NCBI GenBank assembly: GCA_026874595.1
Contig: CM049309.1
Span: forward strand, 1,712,076-1,776,075
From: Sipunculus nudus
Lineage: Eukaryota; Annelida; Sipuncula; Golfingiida; Sipunculidae
Direction of reading: 5' to 3'
Length of the DNA stretch: 64,000 bases
How positions within the stretch are numbered: position 1 is the stretch's first letter; each line of letters starts with the position of its first letter. Under the pieces are notes generated by a model. That model was not told the DNA's origin. It searched no databases and was given only the letters and a program-made list of their open reading frames with translations. Made by a program: the position numbers and the translations under genes. Positions 23,266-33,375 of this stretch are shown piece after piece.

Positions 23266-23677
23266 GATTGTACATCTTTTCCCATTTATACAAAGTCACA
23301 ATTTAAAAATTGTCAGATCGTATATGAAGTGGTTGAATGCAAAAGGTGTATTTTGATATCCATAGCCGTGGAGTCATGTTTTGTTAGTTTGAAGTCTGCA
23401 AATTATTTATTGTTAAACTCAAACTAAGACTACATGTTAACAAGAGATTAAATGTAGCACTGGCTATCTAAAACCTCTCTCTCTCTCATCCATCAATAAC
23501 AGTTGATATTTTTTGTAAAATAATTATTTTGAAGCTCAAGAAAGGAAAAAGGGCAGTTTTTGTCTTTTAAAACGGCAACGAAATTAAGTTTTTTATAGGT
23601 ATAAAGTGACTTAAATTCATTAAACGTATCCAACGTTTCACTAATTATAACCTTTTGAACATCAGAAGTTTACACTG

Positions 23678-23730
<53 letters not shown>

Positions 23731-23771
23731 TAGATAGATAATAAGATAAATGTCTATGGCAAGTATCTGCG

Positions 23772-23808
<37 letters not shown>

Positions 23809-23860
23809 ATTATGCAAAGTATCTACTAACCTCCCCCGTTGCATATTCCTGGATCTGCCC
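22621..23860. other. Unique-looking AT-rich spacer with (TA)n tracts
   Basis: This stretch separates two blocks of the 330-bp family. It holds (TA)n tracts at 23225-23262, 23681-23728 (followed by a few GATA units) and 23774-23805. No exon was recognised. Confidence 0.7.
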
Positions 23861-24660
23861 CTGTACTGGAGCTTTTGTAACAAATGTTTAATTATTCGGG
23901 GTTATTTCTGATCTCCATAGCCCAGAGGATATGAGTAACAAAGACCTAATTTCAAGTTTTCATGGAGATTTTTCATGGACCTCCTTGGATTCAAGAGAAA
24001 AGATTCTAGGTCCAATTTAACCATTTGTGCCCTGTTAACAGATGACCGCATCTTAAGAGGTCTCAAAAATGGAGAAAAAATTGTAAATATTCGATAAAAA
24101 TCCAGGGGGGACACCAGTCATCAGAAACTATTGAAACGTTCCATGATTAATCTCCATGCAAAGAATCATGGGGATCAATGTAATAGTAGTTCAGATTCTT
24201 GAGTTTTTGTATAAAATTTTCCATTATTCTGGGGTTTTTTTAGAGCCCCATAAATCAGAGTTTATGGGTAACAGAGACCTAATTTCAGGTTTCTAAGGAA
24301 AATTTTCATGGGCCTCCCTTCATATCAAGAGAGAAGATTCTAGGTTCAGTCGTTATGATTTGTGCCCTGTTTACAGATGACCGTATCTTAAGAGGTCTCA
24401 AAAATAGAGAGAAAAATTCGTAAAAATCGAAAAAAATACAGGTGGCGCCACCAGACTGCAGCGACTGAAGAAACATTCCATGATCAATATCAATATCAAT
24501 AGATTTTTCATGGACCTCCCTAGATGTCAAGTTACAGGATTCCATGTCCAGCGGTTACGATTTGTGCCTGGTTAACGGACAGACAGACAGACAGGCAGAC
24601 GGACGACGGACAAAAAGTGATCGCTATAGCTCAGATGACTTTCAGTCAGCTGAGCTAAAA
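23861..24660. repeat. Second block of the roughly 330-bp repeat family
   Basis: Two to three further diverged copies, with the ggcgccacc box near 24445. They end at about 24656 in the same GACGGACGACGG tail followed by 'tcagctgagctaaaa'. Confidence 0.8.
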
Positions 24661-24984
24661 ATGTAATATGTACCACTTATGTATTCTTCCGCCAAGTTGG
24701 CAACATTTCAAATATTTTGTCTCGACAGCTTCATTTTCATGCATTAAAGCTGCCCAATCACATGACTTTTGAAAATTAATTTGTGATTTCTGGCTTCCTT
24801 TGTGTATATATTAATGATCTAAGGGTAATTCTGGTTATGAAAAGTTCTTATAACGCCTATGTGAAGGACGTATGTTTATAAACAACGTGTTTGACAGCTT
24901 TGATAACAAAATCAAAGGGGAAAATGTAGCCTAAAGAGGCAGATTGCACGTGCGGAGGTAGAAAGGACACTTGTTGCGAAAAGC

Positions 24985-25135
24985 CGTTTGCAAAGCTCTG
25001 GCTTGTCTGACTTGCCGCCAGATGCCCTTGGTGAATTTGTTTTATTTTGGTGGGACCCCACATATTATAAACACGATGATATAAACAAAACATTTTCCTG
25101 GCCTATTTTTTATAAAAGCTTTTAAAAAGGGATTA
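24985..25135. repeat. Dispersed repeat copy (shared with 40345-40545)
   Basis: Shares an ordered set of short strings with 40345-40545: 'ctgacttgc', 'tttggtgggaccccacat' versus 'ttttgcaccccacatg', a 'gatataaa' run, and 'ttttcctggcctattttt' versus 'ttttctggcctatttct'. Moderate divergence suggests an old interspersed element. It sits just downstream of a NOX5 exon within the intron. Confidence 0.5.
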
Positions 25136-25242
25136 CCTTTAGTTATATAGGTCAGACAGGTGACAGAAATAATAACTGTTTTTTTAATCATTCATCTAGC
25201 ACAAAAAGCCTGAACGGTGGTATAACGGTATGTAATAGATAC

Positions 25243-25452
25243 CTTTTTAAGTTTCATGACGTTTTCTGGGACCTCGTCGTACCAGGCATGACTACACTGC
25301 GGGCAGGTGCGCTTTGAGTTTTTGTATCTGTACATGACAGATTGTAGAATGGACGCAAAAGGGGTCACGCCGATACCGGAGGCGACCAAAACTGCGTGTT
25401 CCGTCTCGAATATCTCTCGTGTTGGTGTTCCGTACGGCCCGTCTATCAACAC
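25243..25452 (-). CDS. NOX5: NADPH oxidase 5 exon (NADPH-binding domain, pyrophosphate loop)
   Basis: A 70-codon exon, phase 0-0, acceptor 'ttttgacag' at 25453, donor AAAAAG|gtatct at 25243. It reads VLIDGPYGTPTREIF ... HAVLVASGIGVTPFASILQS ... RTCPQCSHAWYDEVPENVMK. DGPYGTPT and GIGVTPFASIL are the signature motifs of the NOX NADPH/FAD region. The Cys-x-x-Cys insert (CPQC) is shared with vertebrate NOX5. Confidence 0.95.
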
Positions 25453-25706
25453 CTGTCAAAATAACACATTACCTTTAATTACCACAAAGAAAAGACATAT
25501 CCTGATTTTCAAACGTTTATATAATATTGAATAACTAAAAGCCTATGAAAACAATTGTCGGGTTCGATTGCAACGGAATATATTTCTTGATATTAAGAAA
25601 ATCATATTAAAATAAGATGACCACTGCTACTCGAGTCGCAGCTATTATTTCGTCTAAAGTATTATTATTCATATTGTACATATACATAATAAAGGTACCC
25701 CCTTAC

Positions 25707-25781
25707 TCTGACGTCCACCTTCAGATTACTCGACTTCTTCAGTTTTATTTTAACAGATTCGGTCTTGGTTATTCCAGTTTG
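25707..25781 (-). CDS. NOX5: NADPH oxidase 5 exon (basic linker before the NADPH domain)
   Basis: A 25-codon exon with acceptor 'tgtgctacag' and donor GACGTCAGA|gtaagg. It reads QTGITKTESVKIKLKK, then SSNLKVDVR, and joins in phase 0 to VLIDGPYG. The Lys-rich stretch corresponds in position to the basic, phosphorylatable linker of vertebrate NOX5. Sequence conservation is weak; the call rests on splice signals, phase and position. Confidence 0.75.
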
Positions 25782-26400
25782 CTGTAGCACAGAATGTACA
25801 GAAAACATATAAAGACAAAAAACATATAAAGACAAAGAGTAATGTGTTTGTTTTACTATGTGAAGAAAAGGGAATGAATATAAATTGATTAAAATAATCA
25901 ACGGAAAGCTATGGTCGAGGGAACGCGGGAAGCTTGCAACTGAGCGGTAATAGGGGAAAGTATCCAAGGACCTTGACAATTACGTCAAAGTCAAAACTTC
26001 TGCAAGGCAACGGATACCTTACCCATGCGTATTGTATAGATCGATGTACAGAGCGCTTTATGTCTTCGGGGATTTTTATTCAAATTTCACAATCTTAACA
26101 TATGTTTTTATGGAAGTTAGTATATTTAATACTGTTCTGTTATTTGGTTGTTCTTTAACAAAGAGTTTCATGTTAGACTTTTTTTCACCAGACAGAATAC
26201 CCCCTACGATGCTGGATCGGTTTATGCAAGAAAAAGTAGCAGATATTTCTGTGATTCGATTCGATTCAAGTACTCGTGAATAATCCGAATTGGTTGACAA
26301 TATTACATGGCACTTTGGGTAAAATTCTAAACTATTAGTTATATCTCTAACAAAACATGTCGAAGGATTTGATTTTATATTTAAAGAAGACGTTTATTAC

Positions 26401-26483
26401 CTGTAGTTTGGGTAAGGCATCTCCTGTATGTTTAATGGACGTGCCCTGGATGTCGTGCCCTTCTTCAATCGCTCCCAGTGACA
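26401..26483 (-). CDS. NOX5: NADPH oxidase 5 exon (variable linker)
   Basis: A short exon with acceptor 'ttactgtcag' at 26484 and donor CTACAG|gtaata at 26401. Its first two bases complete a Leu codon with the C left by the previous exon, then it reads SLGAIEEGHDIQGTSIKH and TGDALPKLQ. It is not conserved with vertebrate NOX5, but both phases fit, there are no stops, and it lies where vertebrate NOX5 has its variable loop. It could be alternatively spliced. Confidence 0.65.
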
Positions 26484-27044
26484 CTGACAGTAACAATCAA
26501 AACGTTTCAGCTTTCTTCATCATCTCTTACTCATTTAACAATACATTTTTTTACGAATTTAATTCACATCTGTTAATAGCAGCGCAATATCAAACGTGTT
26601 AAGAATAGGACTCAACTGACATGTAAATCAGCAAACTGCAGAAACCAAATGTAAGGTTATATTATGAAGGATATGAAGAAAAATGTAAAGAAAAAATGAT
26701 AATAAAATCAGCCCAAAAGAGCGTGTCCTGTCACCTCTAACCTCACTAAATATACACAATTTTCGGCCGAGAATTAAATCCAGGATAGGAACACTCTTAA
26801 TCTTGATATATATTTATAAAATGAAAACCATTCAAAATTTTGGTTTGCTAAAAAGTCACAGCGCCACCAAATGTACTCTGACCCTTTAAATATGTGTGGA
26901 TTTTGCCGAGATTCATAAAATCCCCTGTAAATTATCTTGGCAACACTAAAAATTGATAGGGTGATGGATGGAAGAACCCACACCATAATGCGACCCGTCT
27001 AAGACGGCCGTATAAACAGTTTGACTCCTCCATAGACAACCTAC

Positions 27045-27170
27045 GTGAATTCTTGTTTTTCTTCCTCATTTCTTTTCGTTTCTTTTCGTCCACCTCGGCG
27101 TAGTCATCAAAGTACTGGTACAGTTTGTTTGTCCAGTGACCCGCCGACCGTACGTGTAGCCAGATGTGTC
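27045..27170 (-). CDS. NOX5: NADPH oxidase 5 exon (end of FAD domain, polybasic loop)
   Basis: Acceptor 'gtttgtttag' at 27171, donor TTCAC|gtaggt at 27045. It reads (G)HIWLHVRSAGHWTNKLYQYF, then DDYAEVDEKKRKEMRKKNKNS. IWLHVRS.GHWT matches NOX5. The following Lys/Arg-rich run is in the place of the loop that in vertebrate NOX5 carries regulatory phosphorylation sites. Confidence 0.92.
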
Positions 27171-27380
27171 CTAAACAAACCACTCATCAATTAATATCAT
27201 AATCACATTGATCTGCTTTATACAACAAGTACCAATCGCTTCATCGGGCTCTTAAACAATGTTTGTTCATTATTATTGGTAATAATACCGCTTCTTGCTC
27301 ATGGTGAAGATCAAGATTAATTACAAACATATTTAGCAGTATTTACGCTGTAACGACCTGAAATATTATCCATATAATCC

Positions 27381-27653
27381 GCTGTTTTTCCATGTGCGCG
27401 TATATATGCAATATGTGTAAAAATAGCTGTGTCTGTGTCCATGTGTCTGGAGATGCGAGCTGGCAGGGGTATATAGTAAAACAGTGGATCAATGGTTTTC
27501 CTCAAAAAGATGCTCAAGTGACGTCATTTTTACTGGAGCGTTTTTTATGGAGCGCCACAGGAGCGCTTTTTTAAGCATTTACGCTGACGGGCATATGTAA
27601 ATAAAAACATATGAGCAATATTTCATGCATATGTGCACTCATACGAACACGGC
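27381..27653. mobile_element. Second copy of the foldback/MITE-like element
   Basis: Shares with 16810-17166 the ordered strings 'ccatgtgcgcgta', 'agctggcag', 'acagtggat', a variant of 'ccttccacaaaaa' and 'tgacgtcattttta', with similar imperfect inverted ends. It lies in the short NOX5 intron 27171-27669, with its right end only about 15 bases from the 5' splice site of the upstream exon. Confidence 0.6.
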
Positions 27654-27669
27654 CTAATAAAAAAAATAC

Positions 27670-27802
27670 CTTTCATTTCCGGCGCACTGCTTATGGTGAA
27701 CGGGTGCCATTCGTGCTGCGCTATCTCGGGTATTCGGATGAACACATAATCCCCGGGCGAATACCGGAAATTTTCGGGACGACTCACGACCAAATGAGTG
27801 AC
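27670..27802 (-). CDS. NOX5: NADPH oxidase 5 exon (FAD-binding domain)
   Basis: Acceptor 'ctgtttctag' at 27803, phase 0 start, donor AAAG|gtattt at 27670 leaving one base. It reads VTHLVVSRPENFRYSPGDYV, then FIRIPEIAQHEWHPFTISSA and PEMK. PGDYVFIRIP and HPFTISSAP are the FAD-binding signatures of the ferric reductase/NOX family. Confidence 0.95.
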
Positions 27803-29694
27803 CTAGAAACAGGAGAGCGTGTCCCATAACTATCGAGAGGTTTGTCAAAGAAACGTAGAAAATATAATGCATTTGATGATATTATTTATTATTATAAATC
27901 CTAGGAATGGAATAATTACCTTAACCACTATACTAGAATTAATTCGATGACCTATAATTGAATACTCAATCACTTCTACAGCTGGCAAGACCTAGTGAAA
28001 TATAATGCGATAAGTGAAAGCTTAGCGAATAGATCGGCGTATTTAGTATCTATATAAAAGATTAAGATTTGTTCGATAAATAATTCAAGATCGATGACAC
28101 TTAAGCTTTAAACACACACTACGTGATTCGCTGAATCAACGTTGACCATCCAATAATATTTCAATTAATAAATCACGTGGTCCTTTGAGATTATGCTGAC
28201 TGAATGCGGGCCTATTACATTCTGTCAACTTTATACATTTAAATGGCACAGGGAGGGCGCTATGCGTGACGTTATGAATAGGGTTCGCCAGTTGTTCTCG
28301 TTTATTGGAATAACCGTGTCTATGATATTAATGGCTTGGGAACCAATTTATAGTGCCCAGCTGATTAAATACGACATTGTTACACCCAGACAACGATCCG
28401 TAGTTATTTACAACGTTCAATAACTGTCAATAGGTAGCACCCACGTTCGTAATAACGATGACAATTTATTCAATATTACAGCATAAACATACGCCTACAA
28501 GTTTGCAAATATATGATTCTAAGTTGTTATTCTGCGAGTTTTGTTACAAACCATATATGCTAATGTTAAGTATTCATATTTACCTAAGAATCATAAATCG
28601 TCACATGTAATATTATTTTATATTATATAAAGGACGTAAAAAAATATTATATACTTAGAAATAGTAATATTTAATATGTATTAGAATATCTTGCAATCTT
28701 GCCATCATGAAACCATGCATGGGAAAGGCAGGCTTAGAGCCAGTTATATTTATACTTGTGCTTGTTTTAAATAAATATATATTTAATAAAATTGGGAGGG
28801 ACTAAAAGTGTGTCACTGATCTACAACAGTTTATGAGCAACTATACACATTTTCATATATCAGTATTTATTTATTTGTAGCCGCTGATTGTTATTGTCCT
28901 AATAAGACTTTTATCGTTTTTAAATACTTTTGATATTCATATGTTTAGCCATCCGTGTATACTAAACAGGTATGAATCTACATGTTGAACTTACTTTGTA
29001 ACTTATGTATAAAATAATATTAATGACTTCGATTGCACGAGTATAATATATTCCAGTGAAAAAATATATTTTCATGTATATATATATATATGCTTGTATA
29101 ATGCCACACTGGTAGGCAGATTAGAGTTGGTCATAAACAAATTTAATCTTCATTTTCAGATCACAAAATGATCGAGATACACTGCTTAAGAGGTTTAAAG
29201 AGATCAAGGTCATTTGATAATAGTTTAAAATTGTTTTAGTAATCAAATCGAAAAAAAGTAAACCTGATAGGCCCTATCGCCTATAGAAAATACTTTGGTT
29301 TAGTGTGTAGCTATCATCCATCGTTTTCAGGTAACTTTTATTCAAACTTGATATCAAAGAAGAAATGAGCGGGATAATGCCCCGTTTATGGATTCAAGGT
29401 AGATCTTTAATAAGGTTGCTAAGTGACATTATTTTCATAATCAAAATGTGAGACTGTGATGATATGGTGAGCCTCATCCGCGGTCATTAACATAAATACC
29501 GTTTTAACGAAGCATTGTGCGTGTTCATTGTCTGCTGCGTTCGGTCCCGTATCTCATCACTGAAGATGGTATTATTTTTTCATAGGTTCTAAGTCTATTG
29601 CATGCACCCGAACACTCGGTTTAAGTATCCATCGACAGTTGTCGCTTTTGTTGGGGAAATGATTTATTGGTTCAATGTATTCATATATACTTAC
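27803..29694. other. NOX5 intron, AT-rich
   Basis: No additional exon or recognised element was found. Short open frames here have no support. Confidence 0.6.
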
Positions 29695-29886
29695 CTTTGA
29701 CGGTAGCAGGTTCACTTCCTGAATGTAAGTCCGACCAAACCGAGCAATCTTGACAAACTCTGAGTTGAGCAGCTTCTCGATGATGAAAACGAGGCCCGGG
29801 ACGCAGAAGAACATCCAGAAGAGAGGACCGTGGAGGATCAGCAATACCCAGAACACTACGTACAACATGTGTGTCCAGTAGAATAC
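29695..29886 (-). CDS. NOX5: NADPH oxidase 5 exon (transmembrane helices 5-6, second haem-ligand pair)
   Basis: A 64-codon exon, phase 0-0, acceptor 'tatttgtcag' at 29887, donor TCAAAG|gtaagt at 29695. It reads VFYWTHMLYVVFWVLLILHG, then PLFWMFFCVPGLVFIIEKLL and ...YIQEVNLLPSK. His of WTH and His of ILHG are separated by twelve residues, the spacing of the family's helix-5 haem ligands. EVNLLPSK is identical to the vertebrate NOX5 motif as I recall it. The exon's 5' edge has been amplified into the 45-bp array immediately upstream. Confidence 0.95.
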
Positions 29887-30262
29887 CTGACAAATATATA
29901 AGACGTACAACTTGTGTGTCCAGTAGAATACCTGACAAATATATATAGGACGTACAACATGTGTGTCCAGTAGAATACCTGACAAATATACAGGACGTAC
30001 AACATATGTGTCCAGTAGAATACCTGACAAATATATAGGACGCACAACATATGTGTCGAGTACAACATGTGTGTCCAAATATACAGGACGTACAACATGT
30101 GTGTCCTGTAGAATACCTGACAAATATACAGGACGTACAACATGTGTGTCCTGTAGAATACCTGACAAATATATAGGACGCACAACATATGTGTCGAGTA
30201 GAATACCTGAAAAATATACAGGACGTACAACATGTGTGTCAAGTAGAATATCTGACAAATAA
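29887..30262 (-). repeat. 45-bp minisatellite made of a NOX5 splice acceptor plus exon start
   Basis: Seven extra copies of a roughly 45-bp unit lie directly upstream (in gene sense) of the exon at 29695-29886. On the - strand each unit reads 'tatatttgtcag' followed by GTATTCTACTGGACACACAT and GTTGTACGT, the same acceptor and first nine or ten codons as the real exon. Boundary marks (gaatacctg or gaatatctg on +) occur near 29881 (true), 29926, 29973, 30018, 30110, 30156, 30201 and 30246. The nearest copy (acceptor before 29931) is exactly 45 bases away and has no stop; the next is 47 bases further and out of frame. Confidence 0.9.
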
Positions 30263-30284
30263 AATTGGCGTCCTACGTGTGTCC

Positions 30285-33200
30285 ATCAAATACAGTCTCT
30301 ACACCACAACTACAACAGTTAGAACGAAGACCTGATACAAGTATACTCTCTTCACTACTACTTAAGCAGTCAGAACGAAGACCAGAAACAAATACGGTCT
30401 CTACACTACAACTACAACAGTTAGAATGAAGACAAGATACAAATACGGGTCTCTACACTACAACTAAAGTAGTCGGAACGAAGACCAGAAACAAATACGG
30501 TCTCTACAATACAACTACAACAGTTAGAATGAAGACCAGATACAAAAACAGTCTCTACACTAGAACTAAAACAGTTGGAACGAAGACCAGATACAAATAC
30601 AGTCTCTACACAACGACTAAAACAGTAAGAACGAAGACCAGATACAAATACAGTCTCTACACAACGACTAAAACAGTAAGAACGAAGACCAGATACAAAT
30701 ACAGGCTCTACACTACAACTACAACAGTTAAAACGAAGACCAGATACAAATATAGTCTCTTCACTACTACTAAAGCAGTGAGAATGAAGACCAGATACAA
30801 ATACGGTCTCTACACTACAACTACAACAGTTAGGATGAAGACCAGATACAAATACAGTCTCTACACTACAACTACAACAGTTAAAACGAAGACCAGATAC
30901 AAATATAGTCTCTTCACTACTACTAAAGCAGTCAGAATGAAGACCAGATACAAATACGGTCTCTACACTACAACAACAACAGTTAGGATGAAGACCAGAT
31001 ACAAATACAGTCTCTTCACTACAACTACAACAGTTAGGATGAAGACCAGATACAAATACAGGCTCTACACTACAGCTACAACAGTCAGGACGAAGACAAG
31101 ATACAAATACAGTCTCTTCACTACAACTACAACAGTTAGGATGAAGACCAGATACAAATACAGGCTCTACACTACAGCTACAAAAGTCAGGATGAAGACC
31201 AGATACAAATATAGTCTCTTCACTACAACTACAACAGTCAAAACGAAGACCAGAAAGAAATACGGTCTCTACAATACAACTACAACAGTTAGAATGAAGA
31301 CCAGATACAAAAACTGTCTCTACACTAGAACTAAAACAGTTGGAACGAAGACCAGATACAAATACAGTCTCTACACAACGACTAAAACAGTAAGAACGAA
31401 GACCAGATACAAATACAGGCTCTACACTACAGCTACAACAGTCAGGACGAAGACAAGATACAAATACAGTCTCTACACTACAACTACAACAGTTAAAACG
31501 AAGACCAGATACAAATATAGTCTCTTCACTACTACTAAAGCAGTCAGACCGAAGACCAGAAACAAATACGGTCTCTACACTACAACTACAACATTTAGAA
31601 TGAAGACAAGATACAAATACAGGCTCTACACTACAACTACAACAGTTAGAATGAAGACAAGATACAAATACGGGTCTCTACACTACAACTAAAGTAGTCG
31701 GAACGAAGACCAGAAACAAATACGGTCTCTACAATACAACTACAACAGTTAGAATGAAGACCAGATACAAAAACAGTCTCTACACTAGAACTAAAACAGT
31801 TGGAACGAAGACCAGATACAAATACAGTCTCTACACAACGACTAAAACAGTAAGAACGAAGACCAGATACAAATACAGGCTCTACACTACAGCTACAACA
31901 GTCAGGACGAAGACAAGATACAAATACGGGTCTCTACACTACAACTACAACAGTCAAAACGAAGACCAGATACAAATATAGTCTCTTCACTACTACTAAA
32001 GCAGTCAGAACGAAGACCAGATACAATTACGGTCTCTACACTACAACTACAACAGTAAGAATGAAGACCAGATACAAATACAGTCTCTACACAACAACTA
32101 AATCAGTGAGAACGAAGACCAGAAACAAATACAGTCTCTACACTACAACTACAACAGTAAGAATGAAGACCAGAAACAAATACACTCTCTACACCACAAC
32201 TAAAACAGTTAAAACGAAGACCAGATACAAATATAGTCTCTTCACTACTACTTAAGCAGTCAGAACGAAGACCAGAAACAAATACGGTCTCTACACTACA
32301 ACTACAACAACAGAAAGAAGACCAGACACAAATACAGGCTCTACACTACAACTTAAGTATTCGGAACGAAGACCAGAAACAAATACAGTCTCTACACTAC
32401 AACTACAACAGTAAGAATGAAGACCAGAAACAAATACACTCTCTACACCACAACTAAAACAGTTAAAACGAAGACCAGATACAAATATAGTCTCTTCACT
32501 ACTACTAAAGCAGTCAGAACGAAGACCAGAAACAAATACGGTCTCTACACTACAACTACAACAACAGAAAGAAGACCAGACACAAATACAGGCTCTACAC
32601 TACAACTTAAGTATTCGGAACGAAGACCAGAAACAAATACAGTCTCTACACTACATCTACAACAGTTAGAATGAAGACCAGAAACAAATACAGTCTCCAC
32701 ACTACAACTAAAACAGTCAGAACGAAGACCAGATACAAATACAGTCTCTACACAACAACTAAAACAGTGAGAACGAAGACCAGAAACAAATACAGTTTCT
32801 ACACCACAACTAAAACAGTTAAAACGAAGACCAGATACAAATATAGTCTCTACACTACAACTACAACAGTTAGAATGAAGACAAGATACAAATACGGGTC
32901 TCTACACTACAACTAAAGTAGTCGGAACGAAGACCAGAAACAAATACGGTCTCTACACTACAACTACATCAGTTAGAATGAAGACCAGATACAAAAACAG
33001 TCTCTACACTAGAACTAAAACAGTTAGAACGAAGACCAGATACAAATACAGTCTCTACACCACAACTAAAACAGTAAGAACGAAGACCAGATTCAAATAC
33101 AGGCTCTACACTACAGCTACAACAGTTAGGACGAAGACAAGATACAAATACAGTCTCTACACTACAACTACAACAGTCAAAACGAAGACCAGATACAAAT

Positions 33201-33375
33201 ACAGTCTCTACACGACAACTACAACAGTTAGAACGAAGAACAGATACAAATACAGTCTCTACACTACAACTACAACAGTCAAAACGACGATTAGATACAA
33301 ATACAGTCTCTACACTACGACTACAACAGTCAGGACGAAAACCAGATACAAATACAGTCGCTATACACCACGACT
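30285..33375. repeat. 51-bp minisatellite array (about 3.1 kb)
   Basis: About sixty units of 51 bp (type GAAGACCAGATACAAATA / CAGTCTCTACACTACAACT / ACAACAGTTAGAAC) with many point variants and occasional one-base changes (e.g. 'tacgggtctct' versus 'tacagtctct'). Open frames of up to 387 codons reading KTRYKYSLYTTTTTVR arise because 51 is a multiple of three. The array lies in the NOX5 intron between the helix-4 and helix-5 exons. Confidence 0.95.

Noticed and set aside
29696-30258. 228-codon frame with repeated VFYWTH peptides as a separate gene
   Set aside because: It is the NOX5 helix-5 exon plus the adjacent exon-derived minisatellite, not an independent gene.
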